This document shows, one piece after another, positions 33,340-42,587 of a stretch of 64,000 nt of DNA. Every line of letters begins with the position of its first letter. Position 1 is the first letter of the stretch. The notes below the pieces were generated by a model. It worked only from the letters and a program-made list of their open reading frames with translations. It was not told the DNA's origin and made no database searches. Location: NCBI GenBank assembly GCA_963699085.1, contig CAVOTH010000004.1:62001-126000 (forward strand), read 5' to 3'. The position numbers were made by a program, and so were the translations under genes. This DNA is from Bog-756 sp963699085 (GTDB lineage: Bacteria > Actinomycetota > Acidimicrobiia > Acidimicrobiales > RAAP-2).

Positions 33340-33687
33340 ATGACAAACGATCCACTGAGTCAGACATTCGCCGCCTTAGCCGACCCGACCAGACGGGCCA
33401 TCTTGGTCCGACTGGCCGAAGCTGAGGCGACAGTGAATGAGCTCGCCGAGCCCTTCGACATAAGCCTGCAGGCCGTGTCCAAGCACCTCAAGGTGTTGGA
33501 AGCGGCCGGGTTGATTTCACGGGGCCGGGACGCGCAATACCGACCCTGCCATTTCGAACCGGCACCCTTAGACGCCGCTACTGACTGGATCGCCAGGAAC
33601 CGAAAGATCTGGACGGAGCGATTCGACCAGCTCGAGGAGCATCTGAAGCACATGACCCACGACAAGGAGAAGGAGCAAGAACAATGA
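33340..33687 (+). CDS. ArsR-family transcriptional repressor
   Basis: A 115-residue winged-helix regulator. LSQTFAALADPTRRAILVRL and the recognition region VNELAEPFDISLQAVSKHLK VLEAAGLI are typical of the ArsR subgroup paired with SRPBCC (AHSA1) proteins. No Cys metal-site motif (CxC) is present, so metal sensing is unlikely. It overlaps the next gene by four bases (ATGA) and is preceded by a strong promoter with an embedded operator. Confidence 0.92.
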   Translation: MTNDPLSQTFAALADPTRRAILVRLAEAEATVNELAEPFDISLQAVSKHLKVLEAAGLISRGRDAQYRPCHFEPAPLDAATDWIARNRKIWTERFDQLEEHLKHMTHDKEKEQEQ

Positions 33688-34133
33688 ACGACGCACCCGC
33701 TGCACCGGGGGAACTGACCATCACTCGCATCTTCGGGGCCCGGCCCGAAGTCGTCTTCGAATGCATGACCACACCATCGCACCTGACCCACTTCTGGGGT
33801 CCGATCGGAATGAGCACGCCGCTCGAGGGGATCACGGTTGAGCCCCGACCAGGCGGACGCTTCGAAACGGTGATGGTCAATGACGAAACGGGGGAGGAGT
33901 ACCCGACGCGAGGTGTGTTCGTGGACTTCGATCCGCCTCACACATTCTCGTTCACCGAGCCCGATGTCGAAGGCGGCATGATGACGTCCATCGTCTTCAA
34001 CGACCTCGGTGACGGCCGCACGGAAACAGTTACGCACCAGACCAATGTGCCCGCCATGCTGATGAGTCCGGAGGCCCAGGCCGGGTTGGAGACCAGCTTC
34101 GTCAAGTTTGATGCCTATCTCGCCAGCTTGTAG
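33684..34133 (+). CDS. SRPBCC/AHSA1-domain protein
   Basis: A 149-residue START/Bet v1-like protein with LTITRIFGARPEVVFECMTT, FWGPIGMSTPLEGI, EPRPGGRFETVMV and FVDFDPPHTFSFTEP. Members bind small hydrophobic ligands. It is translationally coupled to the ArsR gene, a pairing seen widely where the SRPBCC protein may act on the ligand sensed by the repressor. The ligand is unknown. Confidence 0.9.
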   Translation: MNDAPAAPGELTITRIFGARPEVVFECMTTPSHLTHFWGPIGMSTPLEGITVEPRPGGRFETVMVNDETGEEYPTRGVFVDFDPPHTFSFTEPDVEGGMMTSIVFNDLGDGRTETVTHQTNVPAMLMSPEAQAGLETSFVKFDAYLASL

Positions 34134-34186
34134 AGAGGTAGAAATTTTCGGGAGTGTCACCGAACCTGGATGCCACGTCAGGCGGG

Positions 34187-36415
34187 TCATGGGCCCACAC
34201 TGAAGGCGGTCACGGCGGCCGACCACGCACCAGCACCCGACTGAACGTAGGTGTAGCCCTCGGGCGAGGTGTTGGGGTCAACCAGGTACGACCCGAAGCC
34301 CTGGAACGGGGTCACGAGATTGAGCAGAACGAACGGGGACACCTGGGTGGCGAGCGTCCCGAGGGTGGCCCGGTTGACGAATGCGGAGGAGACCACCAGC
34401 TCTCCGGCCGAGGACGGAGTACTCAAGACGGGGCCGACGTCGGAAGTGGAGCCGATGGTGGCACCGGTGGCTCCGGCTCCCTGGTCGAAACCGGTCACGC
34501 CGGCGTATTCGGCGACGTTGAGGTACGGCATGGTGACCGGGGCTGCGAGAGTCACGGTCACCGTGGTGGCGTTGGTGCCCGAGGCTGAGCCGGTGCCCAC
34601 CAGGTACCAGAGCTCGGCGTCACCGTTGGCGCCACATCCGGTGGCCACCGCCCGGGTCAGGGCCTCGCCGTCCCAGCGTCGCGCTGATCACGGGCGAACT
34701 CACGTAGGTTCCGGTCGAAGTTGCACACGGCTGAGCGACTGACAGCACCAGAGTGTCTCCAGGCGTCACCGGGTAGTTGAGGACAACCGAAAAGGAGGCA
34801 TGGTTACCAGTGGCCCGCGGGATGGTCATCTGCTGCACCATGAGGTCAGTGACGTTGATGGTGAATTGGCGCGCATCGGTGATCCCGTTGGCGTCGGTGA
34901 CGGTCACTGTGAAGGTCCGTGTTACGGCACCAGGGTCGAGATTGCCCGAGATGATCCCTGAAGTCGGATCCAGGGATAGCCCGACCGGCAGCGACCCCGA
35001 CGTCAGTGCCCACGACAGGTCGGGGGCACCTCCGGTGGCGGCCAGCGTCTGTGAGTATCCGGCCTCGGCGCCGGTGGCCGGCAGCGAGTGACGAGGTGGT
35101 GATCGTCGGTGCGTCGTCCACCTGCAGTCTGTAGGTGGCCTGTGCTGTCGCTCCTGACTGGTCGACGACCTGAACGGTGAAGGTCTCGGTGGTGGCCGAC
35201 GTTCCGACGTCGCCGGAGATGGTCCCGCTGGCGCTGTCGAGCGTCAGCCCGGCCGGGAGGGTGCCCGATACGACCGACCAGTTGTACGGCCCGGTACCGC
35301 CGCTGAGGTCGAGGGGCTGGTCGTAACCGGTCTGGGTCAAGGTGGCATCGGCCAGCGCCGGTGGTGGTCACCGTCGGTGTGGCCGTCACGGTCAGGCCCG
35401 ACGCCCATGAACCCGACGAACCGGTGAGGTCGCCGTCACCGGCGTAGGTACCGGTGACCGACCAGGGGGTGGCGTCGACCGCGAGCGACGAGGCGCCGAT
35501 CGCACAGGATCCTGCGCCGCCGCCGACTTCGGGGCGCCAACGTGGCGAAGCAGGAGGTGGCGCCGACGTCGATGGTGACCTGCTCGCCGGCCGATGGCAG
35601 CGCCTCGCCATTACCGGTGGCGACCGTGGCCGACAGCAGTGCGGTCTGTTCGAAGCCGGTGGTGACGGTGTCGGGCGACGCGGTCACCGTGGTGGTCGTC
35701 GAGTCGGAGCCGACAGTCAGACCCTGGCCGGTCGACGACGAGCCCTGGTACGCGGCGTTCCCGCTGTAGACGGCGGTGACCGTGTACGGGCTGCCCGCGG
35801 CGTCGAGGGCGGTCGCTCCGGCCGAACACGTCGTAGCGGGAAGTGTGATCGTGCACAGACCGGTCCCATCGGCGGCGACGGCAACTGTGCCGGTCGGCGC
35901 CATCGCCGATCCGGAGGAGACGGCAGCCATATAGGTGACCGAGTCCTCGGTACCGTAGGTGGCCGATGTCGAGGACAGGGACAGGGTCGTCGAAGTGGTC
36001 AGACTGGGGACAACCACCGGGCTACTGGGCGCACCGGTGGCTGTCCACGTCCTGAACATGGCGGTGACCGAGTAGGAGTAGGTGCCGGCGGCGACGGGGG
36101 AGTCGGTGCATGACGTCGGTGTCGCCGACAACGGGTCCGACGGCGACCCGCAGACATCCACAGGACTGCCGGACGACCCGGCCGTCCGGGTGACGACGTA
36201 GTTGACCGTGCCCGGTGCGGTGATCCCGGTCCAGTGGACGGCGACGGACGTACCGGTGGGCGTTCCGGTTACTCCGGTCGGGGCGGCGAGCATCCCGACC
36301 GACACCGAGCCCGTACCGGACCCACTGGCGTGTGAAGAAGGCCCACGCTACGGACGAACATGAGCACGACGGGCACGACGGCGAGGATGACGACGATCAG
36401 CAGGCGGCGCCTCAT
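34187..36415 (-). CDS. Large secreted protein with Ig-like and Fn3-like domains (six frameshifts)
   Basis: Five minus-strand frames plus a signal-coding start make one gene of about 740 residues. The start MRRRLLIVVILAVVPVVLMF, restored to continue AWAFFTASGSGTGS, looks like a SipW-type signal sequence. Domains in order: a fibronectin-III-like unit (GVTGTPTGTSVAVHW), an Ig-like repeat (YGTEDSVTYMAAVSSGSA), a second such repeat, two He_PIG-type units (GGTGPYNWSVVSGTLPAGLT; LPVGLSLDPTSGIISG) and a C-terminal region (AELWYLVGTGSASG). All six shifts fit one extra base, near 36350, 36326, 35540, 35365, 35086 and 34685. The ATG overlaps the stop of the upstream gene (ATGA). Likely a surface or matrix protein. 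Confidence 0.75.
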
Positions 36416-37731
36416 CCGATTGCCTCCCCCTGGTAGTGCAGCGTCAGCTGCACGCCTTGGCAAGCGTTCTGGTCGGACCCCGTGTCGAGCATTCCGACAG
36501 AGGGCCAGTCATCTGGTGGCACTCCGAGTGACGACAGTGTCGCCGTTGCTCCGGCCGGTACCGTGACAGGTACGTGAAGCTCCTGGGCCACGTCGAAGTT
36601 CGACAGGGTGCACGACCCACTCGACGTGGTGATCGTCGTCGACTCGGACACCACGGTGATCGGCACCGGGTTCGGATTGGTCAACTGCAGGTCGATCGAC
36701 GAGCTGGTGCCGGGCATCAGGGGAACTGAGGAGTTCCCGGTGATCCCGAAGTCCTTTGAGCTGATACCCGGGGTGAGGACCGTCGCCATGCCCACGACAG
36801 GATCGGTCAGGACGATGCCCCCGGCAGAGCCGAAGTAGACGGCATCACCGAACGTGAACACACCGCCGTTGGAGTCGACCGCCCAGTAGCCGGTGCCGTC
36901 GGGGGTCGCGTCCAGTCCGACGGCGGTCCCGGTGCCGGTGAGGCCCGCGGCCGATCCGGCGAAGGTGGCGTTACCGAAGGCGAAGATCCCGCCATCGGCA
37001 GCCACCAGCCAGTAACCCAGACTGTCCGGAGTTGCAGCCATGCCCACAACCGGCCGGTTCAAGTGTTGTGCGCCCGTCGATCCGGCGAAGGTGGCGTTAC
37101 CGAAGGCGAAGATCCCGCCGTCGGCAGCCACCAGCCAGTAACCCAACCCGTCCGGTGTGGCGGCCATGCCCACGACCGGTCGGTTCAGATGCTGAGCGCC
37201 GGTCGAGCCCCAGAATGCGGCGTCGCCGAAGGCGAAGATCCCGCCGTCCGATGCCACCAGCCAGTAGCCCCGTCCGTCCGGTGTGGCGACCATACCCACG
37301 ACCGGCTTGTTCAGGTGCTGAGCGCCGGTCGATCCCCAGTAGTTGGCATCGCCGAAGGCGAATACTCCACCGTCGGACGCCACCAGCCAGTATCCCTGCG
37401 CGTCCTGAGTGGCGGCCATGCCGACGACCGGCTTGTTCAGGTGTTGCGCGCCGGTCGATCCGAAGAAACGGGCGCCGCCGTAGGAGAACACCCCACCGTC
37501 GGATCCCACCAGCCAGTACCCGTCAGGTGCCTGTTGACTGACCAGATCGGTGGCCGGTCGCGCCGTCGAGGGCGGAGGCGAAGACATCGGGTGCCGACTG
37601 GTTGCCGCCAGGGCTGCCGACCCGACAATCAACAGGAGAGTGGCGGTGCAGATCACCAGGGTGACGATGCGGTGGGCTGTCGTTCCTTCGACAGTGGGAA
37701 TGTCGGCGGTGTTGTCATTGAGTGGTGTCAT
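36412..37731 (-). CDS. Membrane-anchored surface protein with GYWLV-DGGVFxFG repeats
   Basis: A 439-residue protein. An N-terminal membrane helix (VTLVICTATLLLIVGSAALAA, residues about 23-43) is followed by a Pro/Ser linker and seven consecutive repeats of about 42 residues from about 70 to 340. Each repeat runs GYWLVASDGGVFAFG, then a short aromatic turn (DANYWGSTG), then AQHLNKPVVGMAATPDG. They probably form a beta-propeller. The C-terminal 110 residues (ISSKDFGITGNSSVPLMPGT) form a separate beta-rich domain with Cys residues. The gene is in a three-gene operon with its neighbours. It shares the repeat module with the collagen-like protein at 24187. Function unknown. Confidence 0.85.
   Translation of the reverse strand: MTPLNDNTADIPTVEGTTAHRIVTLVICTATLLLIVGSAALAATSRHPMSSPPPSTARPATDLVSQQAPDGYWLVGSDGGVFSYGGARFFGSTGAQHLNKPVVGMAATQDAQGYWLVASDGGVFAFGDANYWGSTGAQHLNKPVVGMVATPDGRGYWLVASDGGIFAFGDAAFWGSTGAQHLNRPVVGMAATPDGLGYWLVAADGGIFAFGNATFAGSTGAQHLNRPVVGMAATPDSLGYWLVAADGGIFAFGNATFAGSAAGLTGTGTAVGLDATPDGTGYWAVDSNGGVFTFGDAVYFGSAGGIVLTDPVVGMATVLTPGISSKDFGITGNSSVPLMPGTSSSIDLQLTNPNPVPITVVSESTTITTSSGSCTLSNFDVAQELHVPVTVPAGATATLSSLGVPPDDWPSVGMLDTGSDQNACQGVQLTLHYQGEAIG
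36840..37530 (-). repeat. Tandem 126-bp coding repeats
   Basis: About five to six units of roughly 126 bases with high DNA identity (for example the blocks beginning near 36996, 37116, 37242 and 37368), encoding the 42-residue repeat of the surrounding gene. High identity between adjacent units suggests recent duplication or gene conversion. Confidence 0.8.
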
Positions 37732-37846
37732 TACGACCGTCCGGTGGATTGATTGGTGGGAATGATTGGTGGGTAGTTCGATCCGGTTGCCCCGGATGAA
37801 CCGTGCGGCGGCGGTCCGTCCGGGGTGGAACCGGTTCGAGCCCTTG

Positions 37847-38350
37847 TCACACCGGATCCGATGTGGCGAAGATGAGTTTCACGACAGCGCCCTGGCAGGC
37901 GTCCTGGTCGATGCCCAGCTCAGTCAGGCCGATCGTCGAGTCGACGTCGGCGGAGTCGCCACCGGGGCTGAGGGTTGCGTCGACCACGATGGGAGAGCTG
38001 GTGGTGAACCAGCCCGCCAAGCATCCGATGATCGGGGTGCCTTGAGCGTCGACCGCATTGCCCGATCCGTCGCTTGCCACCGTGACGGTGATGTTGCTGA
38101 CGTGTTCGTCGCCGGCCCCTGTATTTCGGACCTCGATGGTGAACCCGACAGGAACGGCTCCCGGGTAGATGCTGCCCGCGGGGTCGGAGCTGGTGATGAC
38201 GAGATCGGTGCCGCCGACTGTCCCGATCGTGGCTGACCCACTGCCGGACCCGGCCGAGGTGAAATAGGCATAGGCGATGCCACCGCCACCCAGGAGGAGT
38301 GCTGTGGCCAGCGCGACTATCGACAACCTCTTGCCGATGGAGTGGATCAT
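37847..38350 (-). CDS. Secreted protein with SipW-type signal sequence
   Basis: A 167-residue exported protein. The signal region reads LSIVALATALLLGGGGIAYA and continues YFTSAGSGSGSATIG, which matches the pattern of SipW-dependent (TasA/camelysin-like) signal sequences, where the segment after the core is AYFT/S. The mature part (VRNTGAGDEHVSNITVTVAS) looks like an Ig-like beta sandwich with two Cys residues. GAGGGAGG precedes the ATG. It is first in an operon with the repeat protein and the Ig-like protein, and the third gene has a similar signal. A fibre-subunit role is possible but not shown. Confidence 0.75.
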   Translation of the reverse strand: MIHSIGKRLSIVALATALLLGGGGIAYAYFTSAGSGSGSATIGTVGGTDLVITSSDPAGSIYPGAVPVGFTIEVRNTGAGDEHVSNITVTVASDGSGNAVDAQGTPIIGCLAGWFTTSSPIVVDATLSPGGDSADVDSTIGLTELGIDQDACQGAVVKLIFATSDPV

Positions 38351-38715
38351 CTCGGGGTCCCTCCCTCATCGATGCTGAAGTGGTCCGGCCCGGTTGCTTT
38401 CACGTGGGCTCCTTCGGGAGCACGGCGCGACAACTTGACGCCACCGCCGGCATTGAGGGCTTTGGTCCCAGCGATTCGGATCCGAAGCTCGTCGGGGACG
38501 GGACGATGGTCCTGAAAGCCCACGCTGTGTGAGGTTCGGCGGTCCATGAGATCGGGCGGAATTCCCCTGGAACACCGGGTGCATTTCGGCCCGCACCATG
38601 AGGCGCCAGGGGTTGGCTACCCTCGGACTACGCAGGACCCACCCGCTCCGTCGCCCCAGCGCGGCTCGACTGCGGGTGACGTCCGGTACCGGATTGTCCG
38701 ACAGAGGAGTGAGCC
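38351..38715. other. Intergenic region between the surface operon and the acyl-CoA dehydrogenase
   Basis: 365 bases between divergent genes, expected to hold both promoters. I see the GAGG ribosome-binding site before 38716 but no clear promoter pair. A 66-codon minus frame ending at 38347 overlaps the neighbouring start, but it lacks recognisable features and is not annotated. Confidence 0.45.
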
Positions 38716-39928
38716 ATGAGTTTTGAGCCGAGCCCCCGCGGGGCGGATCTGCGGCAGCGAGTGACCGAGTTTGTCGACACGGTCGTCGTTCCGGCCGAGC
38801 CTGTCTACGAGGAGCAGATGGAGGCGTCCGGTAACCCGCACGCCCACCCCCAGGTGATCGAGGACCTGAAGGCCGAGGCGAGGGAGCGCGGCCTGTGGAA
38901 CCTGTTCATGCCCCATGTCACCCCGTGGACCCCTGACCCGGTTCCCGAACCTCGACTACGCCTACCTCGCCGAACTGGCCGGCCGGAGCCACCTCGCCTC
39001 CGAGGCCATGAACTGCTCGGCCCCGGACACCGGCAATATGGAGGTCCTGGCTCTGTTCGGCAGCGACCAGCAAAAGGACGAGTGGCTGGTCCCACTGCTC
39101 GACGGCCGGATCCGCTCGGCATTCGCCATGACCGAGCCCGACGTCGCCTCCTCCGACGCCACCAACATCCAGCTGTCGATCGTCCGTGACGGCGACGACT
39201 ACGTGCTGAACGGGCGCAAGTGGTGGATCTCGGGGGCCGCCTCCGAGCGTTGCCAGATCTTCATCGTCATGGGCAAGACCGACCCGACCGCGGCCCGACA
39301 TCAGCAGCAGTCGATGATCCTCGTCCCACGGGGTACAGCGGGCCTGACCATCGTCAGGAACCTTCCTGTGTTCGGGTACACCGACCGCGAGGGCCACTGC
39401 GAGCTCCGCTTCGAAGACGTCCGGGTTCCTGCGACCAACCTGATCGCCGAGGAGGGGATGGGTTTCGCCATCGCCCAGGCCCGCCTCGGTCCGGGCCGGA
39501 TCCACCACTGCATGCGTTGCATCGGGATGGCCGAGCGCGCCCTCGAGCTGATGTGTCGAAGGGTTCTCGGCCGTGAGGCATTCGGAAAGCCCCTGGCCGC
39601 CCAGGGCGTCATCCGGGAGTGGATCGCCGACTCACGTATCGAGATCGAACAGGCCCGCCTGCTCACCCTCAAGGCGGCCTATCTCATGGATACGGTGGGC
39701 CACCGCGGTGCGGCTACGGAGATCTCCGCCATCAAGGTGGTGGCCCCGAACATGGCGCTGCGTGTCGTGGACCGGGCCATCCAGGCCCATGGTGGCGGCG
39801 GCGTGTCCGACGATTTCCCGCTGGCACGGATGTACGCCGGCCTACGCACCCTCCGGTTCGCCGACGGGCCCGACGAAGTCCACCGTCGCCAGCTGGCCCG
39901 GGCCGAGCTCGGAAAGTACGCCTCCTGA
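38716..39928 (+). CDS. Acyl-CoA dehydrogenase (one frameshift)
   Basis: A FAD-dependent acyl-CoA dehydrogenase of about 404 residues for the first step of beta-oxidation. The N-terminal helical domain (VTEFVDTVVVPAEPVYEEQM) is cut from the rest by an extra C near 38930-38933; removal restores TPWTLTRFPNLDYAYLAEL. Then come FAMTEPDVASSDATN at the flavin site, YVLNGRKWWISGA, and FGYTDREGHCELRFEDVRVPA. The C-terminal helices end FADGPDEVHRRQLARAEL. The sequence most resembles the ACAD10/11-like or FadE-type group; chain-length preference is unknown. Confidence 0.9.
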
Positions 39929-39971
39929 CCAGGGACAGGCCGGAGCAGTCGGTCGGCGTTGTCGCCGATCG

Positions 39972-40914
39972 TCAGGGTGCCACGTAGCGGGCCGCCAGCG
40001 CGGCAAGTGTGGCCTCGCATCCGTCGGCGCACGACTCGATGATGTCGGCCACCGGCCGACTGGTGCCGATGCGTCCCGCCACCTGCCCCGACAGGGCGAT
40101 CCCAGCTTCGAGGTCACCTCCGAAAATACACATCGGCGACCGAGCCGAACGATGCCATGGCGTTGCGCTCGTGGTCGAACTCGAGCGCAGTGGTCCAGTC
40201 GGTGCGCAGGGCCCGCAGTGCTGGTGACGAGTGGCTGTTGAGGAACACGGTGTCGGTCTCGGCCGCCTCGATGATCGCCTGTTTCCAGTTCGGGTGCACC
40301 GGCGACTCGGCCGAGCTGACCATGGCCGTACCGAGCTGGATTCCCTCCGCCCCGAGGGCGAAGGCGGCCGCCATGGTCGGTCCGTCGAGGAAGCCGCCCG
40401 CGGCGATCACCGGCAGGTCGAAGGCCGAAGTGACCGACGGCAGGAGCACCATGGTCGACACCGGCCGGGGGCTCTTGAATCCGCCACCCTCGCCTCCTTC
40501 GACGATGAGGCCGTCCACCCCGGCCTCAACCGCCTTGGCTGCGGCCCGCAGTGTGGGCACCACATGAAAGACGGTCAGTCCGGCGTCCTTCAGTTGGGCC
40601 GTGTACCTGGTGGGGCTACCGGCCGACGTGGTGACGAAGCGCACGCCCTGGGAGATCACGAAGTCGACGATCACCGTGGGATCGGCCACGAAGGCCTGGG
40701 CGATGTTGACGCCGAACGGTTTGTCGGTCAGGTCCTTCATCTTGGCGATCTCCAGCCGAACCGCGTCGAGCTCACCCGAGGAGGTCTCGATGATGCCCAT
40801 GGCCCCGGCGTTGGAGACGGCCGACGCCAGTGCCGATCGGGCGATCCATCCCATGGGGGCTTGGACGATGGGGATCTCGATGCCGAGGAGCTCGGTTACG
40901 CGGTTGGTGAGCAT
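39972..40914 (-). CDS. Nitronate monooxygenase family protein (one frameshift)
   Basis: An FMN-dependent TIM-barrel enzyme of about 313 residues (NMO/2-nitropropane dioxygenase family), oxidising nitronates or reducing related enoyl substrates. Motifs: LLGIEIPIVQAPMGWIA at the start, KPFGVNIAQAF, the FMN-phosphate region VEGGEGGGF, LPVIAAGGFLDGPTMAAAFA and GAEGIQLGTAM. An extra T near 40128-40131 cuts off the last 52 residues; corrected, VYFGGDLEAGIALSGQVAG continues to the stop at 39972. It converges with the dehydrogenase gene, ending 44 bases away. Confidence 0.88.
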
Positions 40915-40967
40915 CCGAGGATCTTGGCACGCAACCGATGACGTGCCGCCGGCCGTCACGGTAAATC

Positions 40968-41538
40968 TCAGCCGCCAGCCGATTCCTCCCGGCGCAGGCC
41001 GGCGCTGCGGCTGGCGGTCCCGAGGATGAGCCGTACCACCACGGCGATGACAGCCAGGTCGGCGAGCATCTGAACCGTCGTCACCAGACGGGCCAGGTCG
41101 GTCTTGGGGGTGATGTCGCCGAATCCCACGGTCGAGAAGATCGTGACGGTGAAGTACAGCGCGGTCATGCGTGTCATGTGGCCACCGAAATCGACCGCGT
41201 CGGACGCCGACATGTTGAGGTAGATCCAGGCGAAGAAGATCAGGAAGAGGGGGATGACCACGGACATCGCCACCCCGGCGCGCAGCATCGGATGCTTGGC
41301 CCGGGTGATCCCGCGTATCTCGAACATGAGCACGGAGATGAAGAGGGCGGCGGCGACGCCCAAGCGGGCCATGGTGCCGACGTCACGGATCAGGCTGTGG
41401 CCGCTGTGCCGGATGTTGATGGGCAGGAGGAAGTAGGCGGCCAGGAGGGCTCCGGTACTGGCGGCGGCGCGAAGTGCCGGAGGTGAACAGCTCCTTGCGC
41501 TCGACTTCTCCGATCCCGGCGATGGATGACGTGGCCAC
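40968..41538 (-). CDS. Two-helix potassium channel family protein (one frameshift)
   Basis: A membrane protein of about 189 residues with an Ion_trans_2 pore. Hydrophobic segments are STGALLAAYFLLPIN, MARLGVAAALFISVLMF, AGVAMSVVIPLFLIFFAWIYL and LVTTVQMLADLAVIAVVVRLI. The pore loop FTVTIFSTVGFGDITPKT contains the TVGFGD selectivity filter for K+. From a GTG at 41538 the start VATSSIAGIGEVERKEL joins the body after one extra base near 41473. There is no cytosolic RCK domain. Conductance is inferred from the filter only. Confidence 0.82.
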
Positions 41539-41590
41539 GGATCCAGCCTGTCAGGCCCCGGGTCGCCCGGGATGGACCCTGCTCCGGTGG

Positions 41591-42442
41591 TCAGCCCCGC
41601 AGTGGGTCGGACAGGTAGGCGACCAGCGCGTCCCGACGACGGGCGATCAGCCGCAGCCCGATGCGGTGACCCGCCAGAACGGCCACCATGGCGATGACGC
41701 AGGCCAGACCGATTCCGAGGCCGAGGTGGTCGTCGGGGATTTTCTTGCTGAGGCCGTCCGGTGACAGCAGGCCCCACAGGAGCAGGGAGGGAGCCAGCAA
41801 CACGACCGTGAGCGCGGGCACCAGGGCGTAGGGGAGGAGAACGAGGGTTCCCCACCGCAGCAGCATCCGCTTCCACTGGCGCCGCTGGCTCCACCGGTAG
41901 CGGATGGGGACCGGGTGATACGGAAAGAGGATCCCGAGCCAGCCGGAGATGGCGAGGACGCCGAACGGGATCACCCCGATTCCGACGGCCGAGTAGGCGG
42001 CGGTGACCTTGTTGGTCTCACCGATCGCCGTGATCAGGGCGACCACGAGGCAGATCGGGGCGACGAAGCACCACAGGACGATGTTCTTGGCCAGCAGCAG
42101 CCGGCGCAGCACGTCGGGTCGGTCGATGGCGGCCCGCACCCGCAGTCCGTCGGGGGCGAGGACGTTGGTGGCGGGGACGTCGGAGTACATCCAGCCCGAA
42201 AGCACGAAGGCGAAGGCAACGCTGCCGTGGAGCGTGAAGAGATCGTCTTTGAGGGACGTCGGTAGGAAGAACCAGGCCGAGCTCATCAGGGCGGCATTGA
42301 CCGCCACGGTCAGCGGGGTCTCGAACGGCGGCCGGAGAACCCGCGAGAACTCGAGCCGCACCGCGCTGCGCAGGTCGACGGGGAGCTCGGCCTCGAACGT
42401 GCCTGATTCTGTCGAATCGTACGCCGGCGTGGTCGGGACCAT
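41591..42442 (-). CDS. Polytopic membrane protein of unknown function
   Basis: A 283-residue protein with about six hydrophobic segments, such as NAALMSSAWFFLPTSL, NIVLWCFVAPICLVVALITA, YSAVGIGVIPFGVLAISGWLG, LVLLPYALVPALTVVLLAPS and LGLGIGLACVIAMVAVLAG. The Arg-rich loop YRWSQRRQWKRMLLRWG follows one helix. The ATG at 42442 is preferred to longer alternatives because conserved-looking sequence starts there. It lies 52 bases upstream of the K+ channel in the same direction. I do not recognise the family; it resembles ABC-2-like permease subunits in layout but lacks their motifs. Confidence 0.7.
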   Translation of the reverse strand: MVPTTPAYDSTESGTFEAELPVDLRSAVRLEFSRVLRPPFETPLTVAVNAALMSSAWFFLPTSLKDDLFTLHGSVAFAFVLSGWMYSDVPATNVLAPDGLRVRAAIDRPDVLRRLLLAKNIVLWCFVAPICLVVALITAIGETNKVTAAYSAVGIGVIPFGVLAISGWLGILFPYHPVPIRYRWSQRRQWKRMLLRWGTLVLLPYALVPALTVVLLAPSLLLWGLLSPDGLSKKIPDDHLGLGIGLACVIAMVAVLAGHRIGLRLIARRRDALVAYLSDPLRG

Positions 42443-42587
42443 TCGGCCGACCCTACACACTGGATGCCCGCTGGCTGTGGGTCCGCACCGGGACCGGGCA
42501 GGCCGTACGCCAGGTGGCGGTGGCGCAGGGCGGTGCCCGACGCGATGATGCGGAGGTGCGCAGCCTCCGAGACGGCCCGATCCGGCG

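Noticed and set aside
30074..34133. Intact prophage or integrative element
   Set aside because: There is no integrase, structural, replication or conjugation gene. Only remnants and small cargo genes are seen.
38347..38547. 66-codon minus frame whose stop overlaps the ATG at 38350
   Set aside because: The ATGA overlap looks like coupling, but the SipW-type gene has its own good ribosome-binding site inside this frame and the peptide shows no recognisable features.
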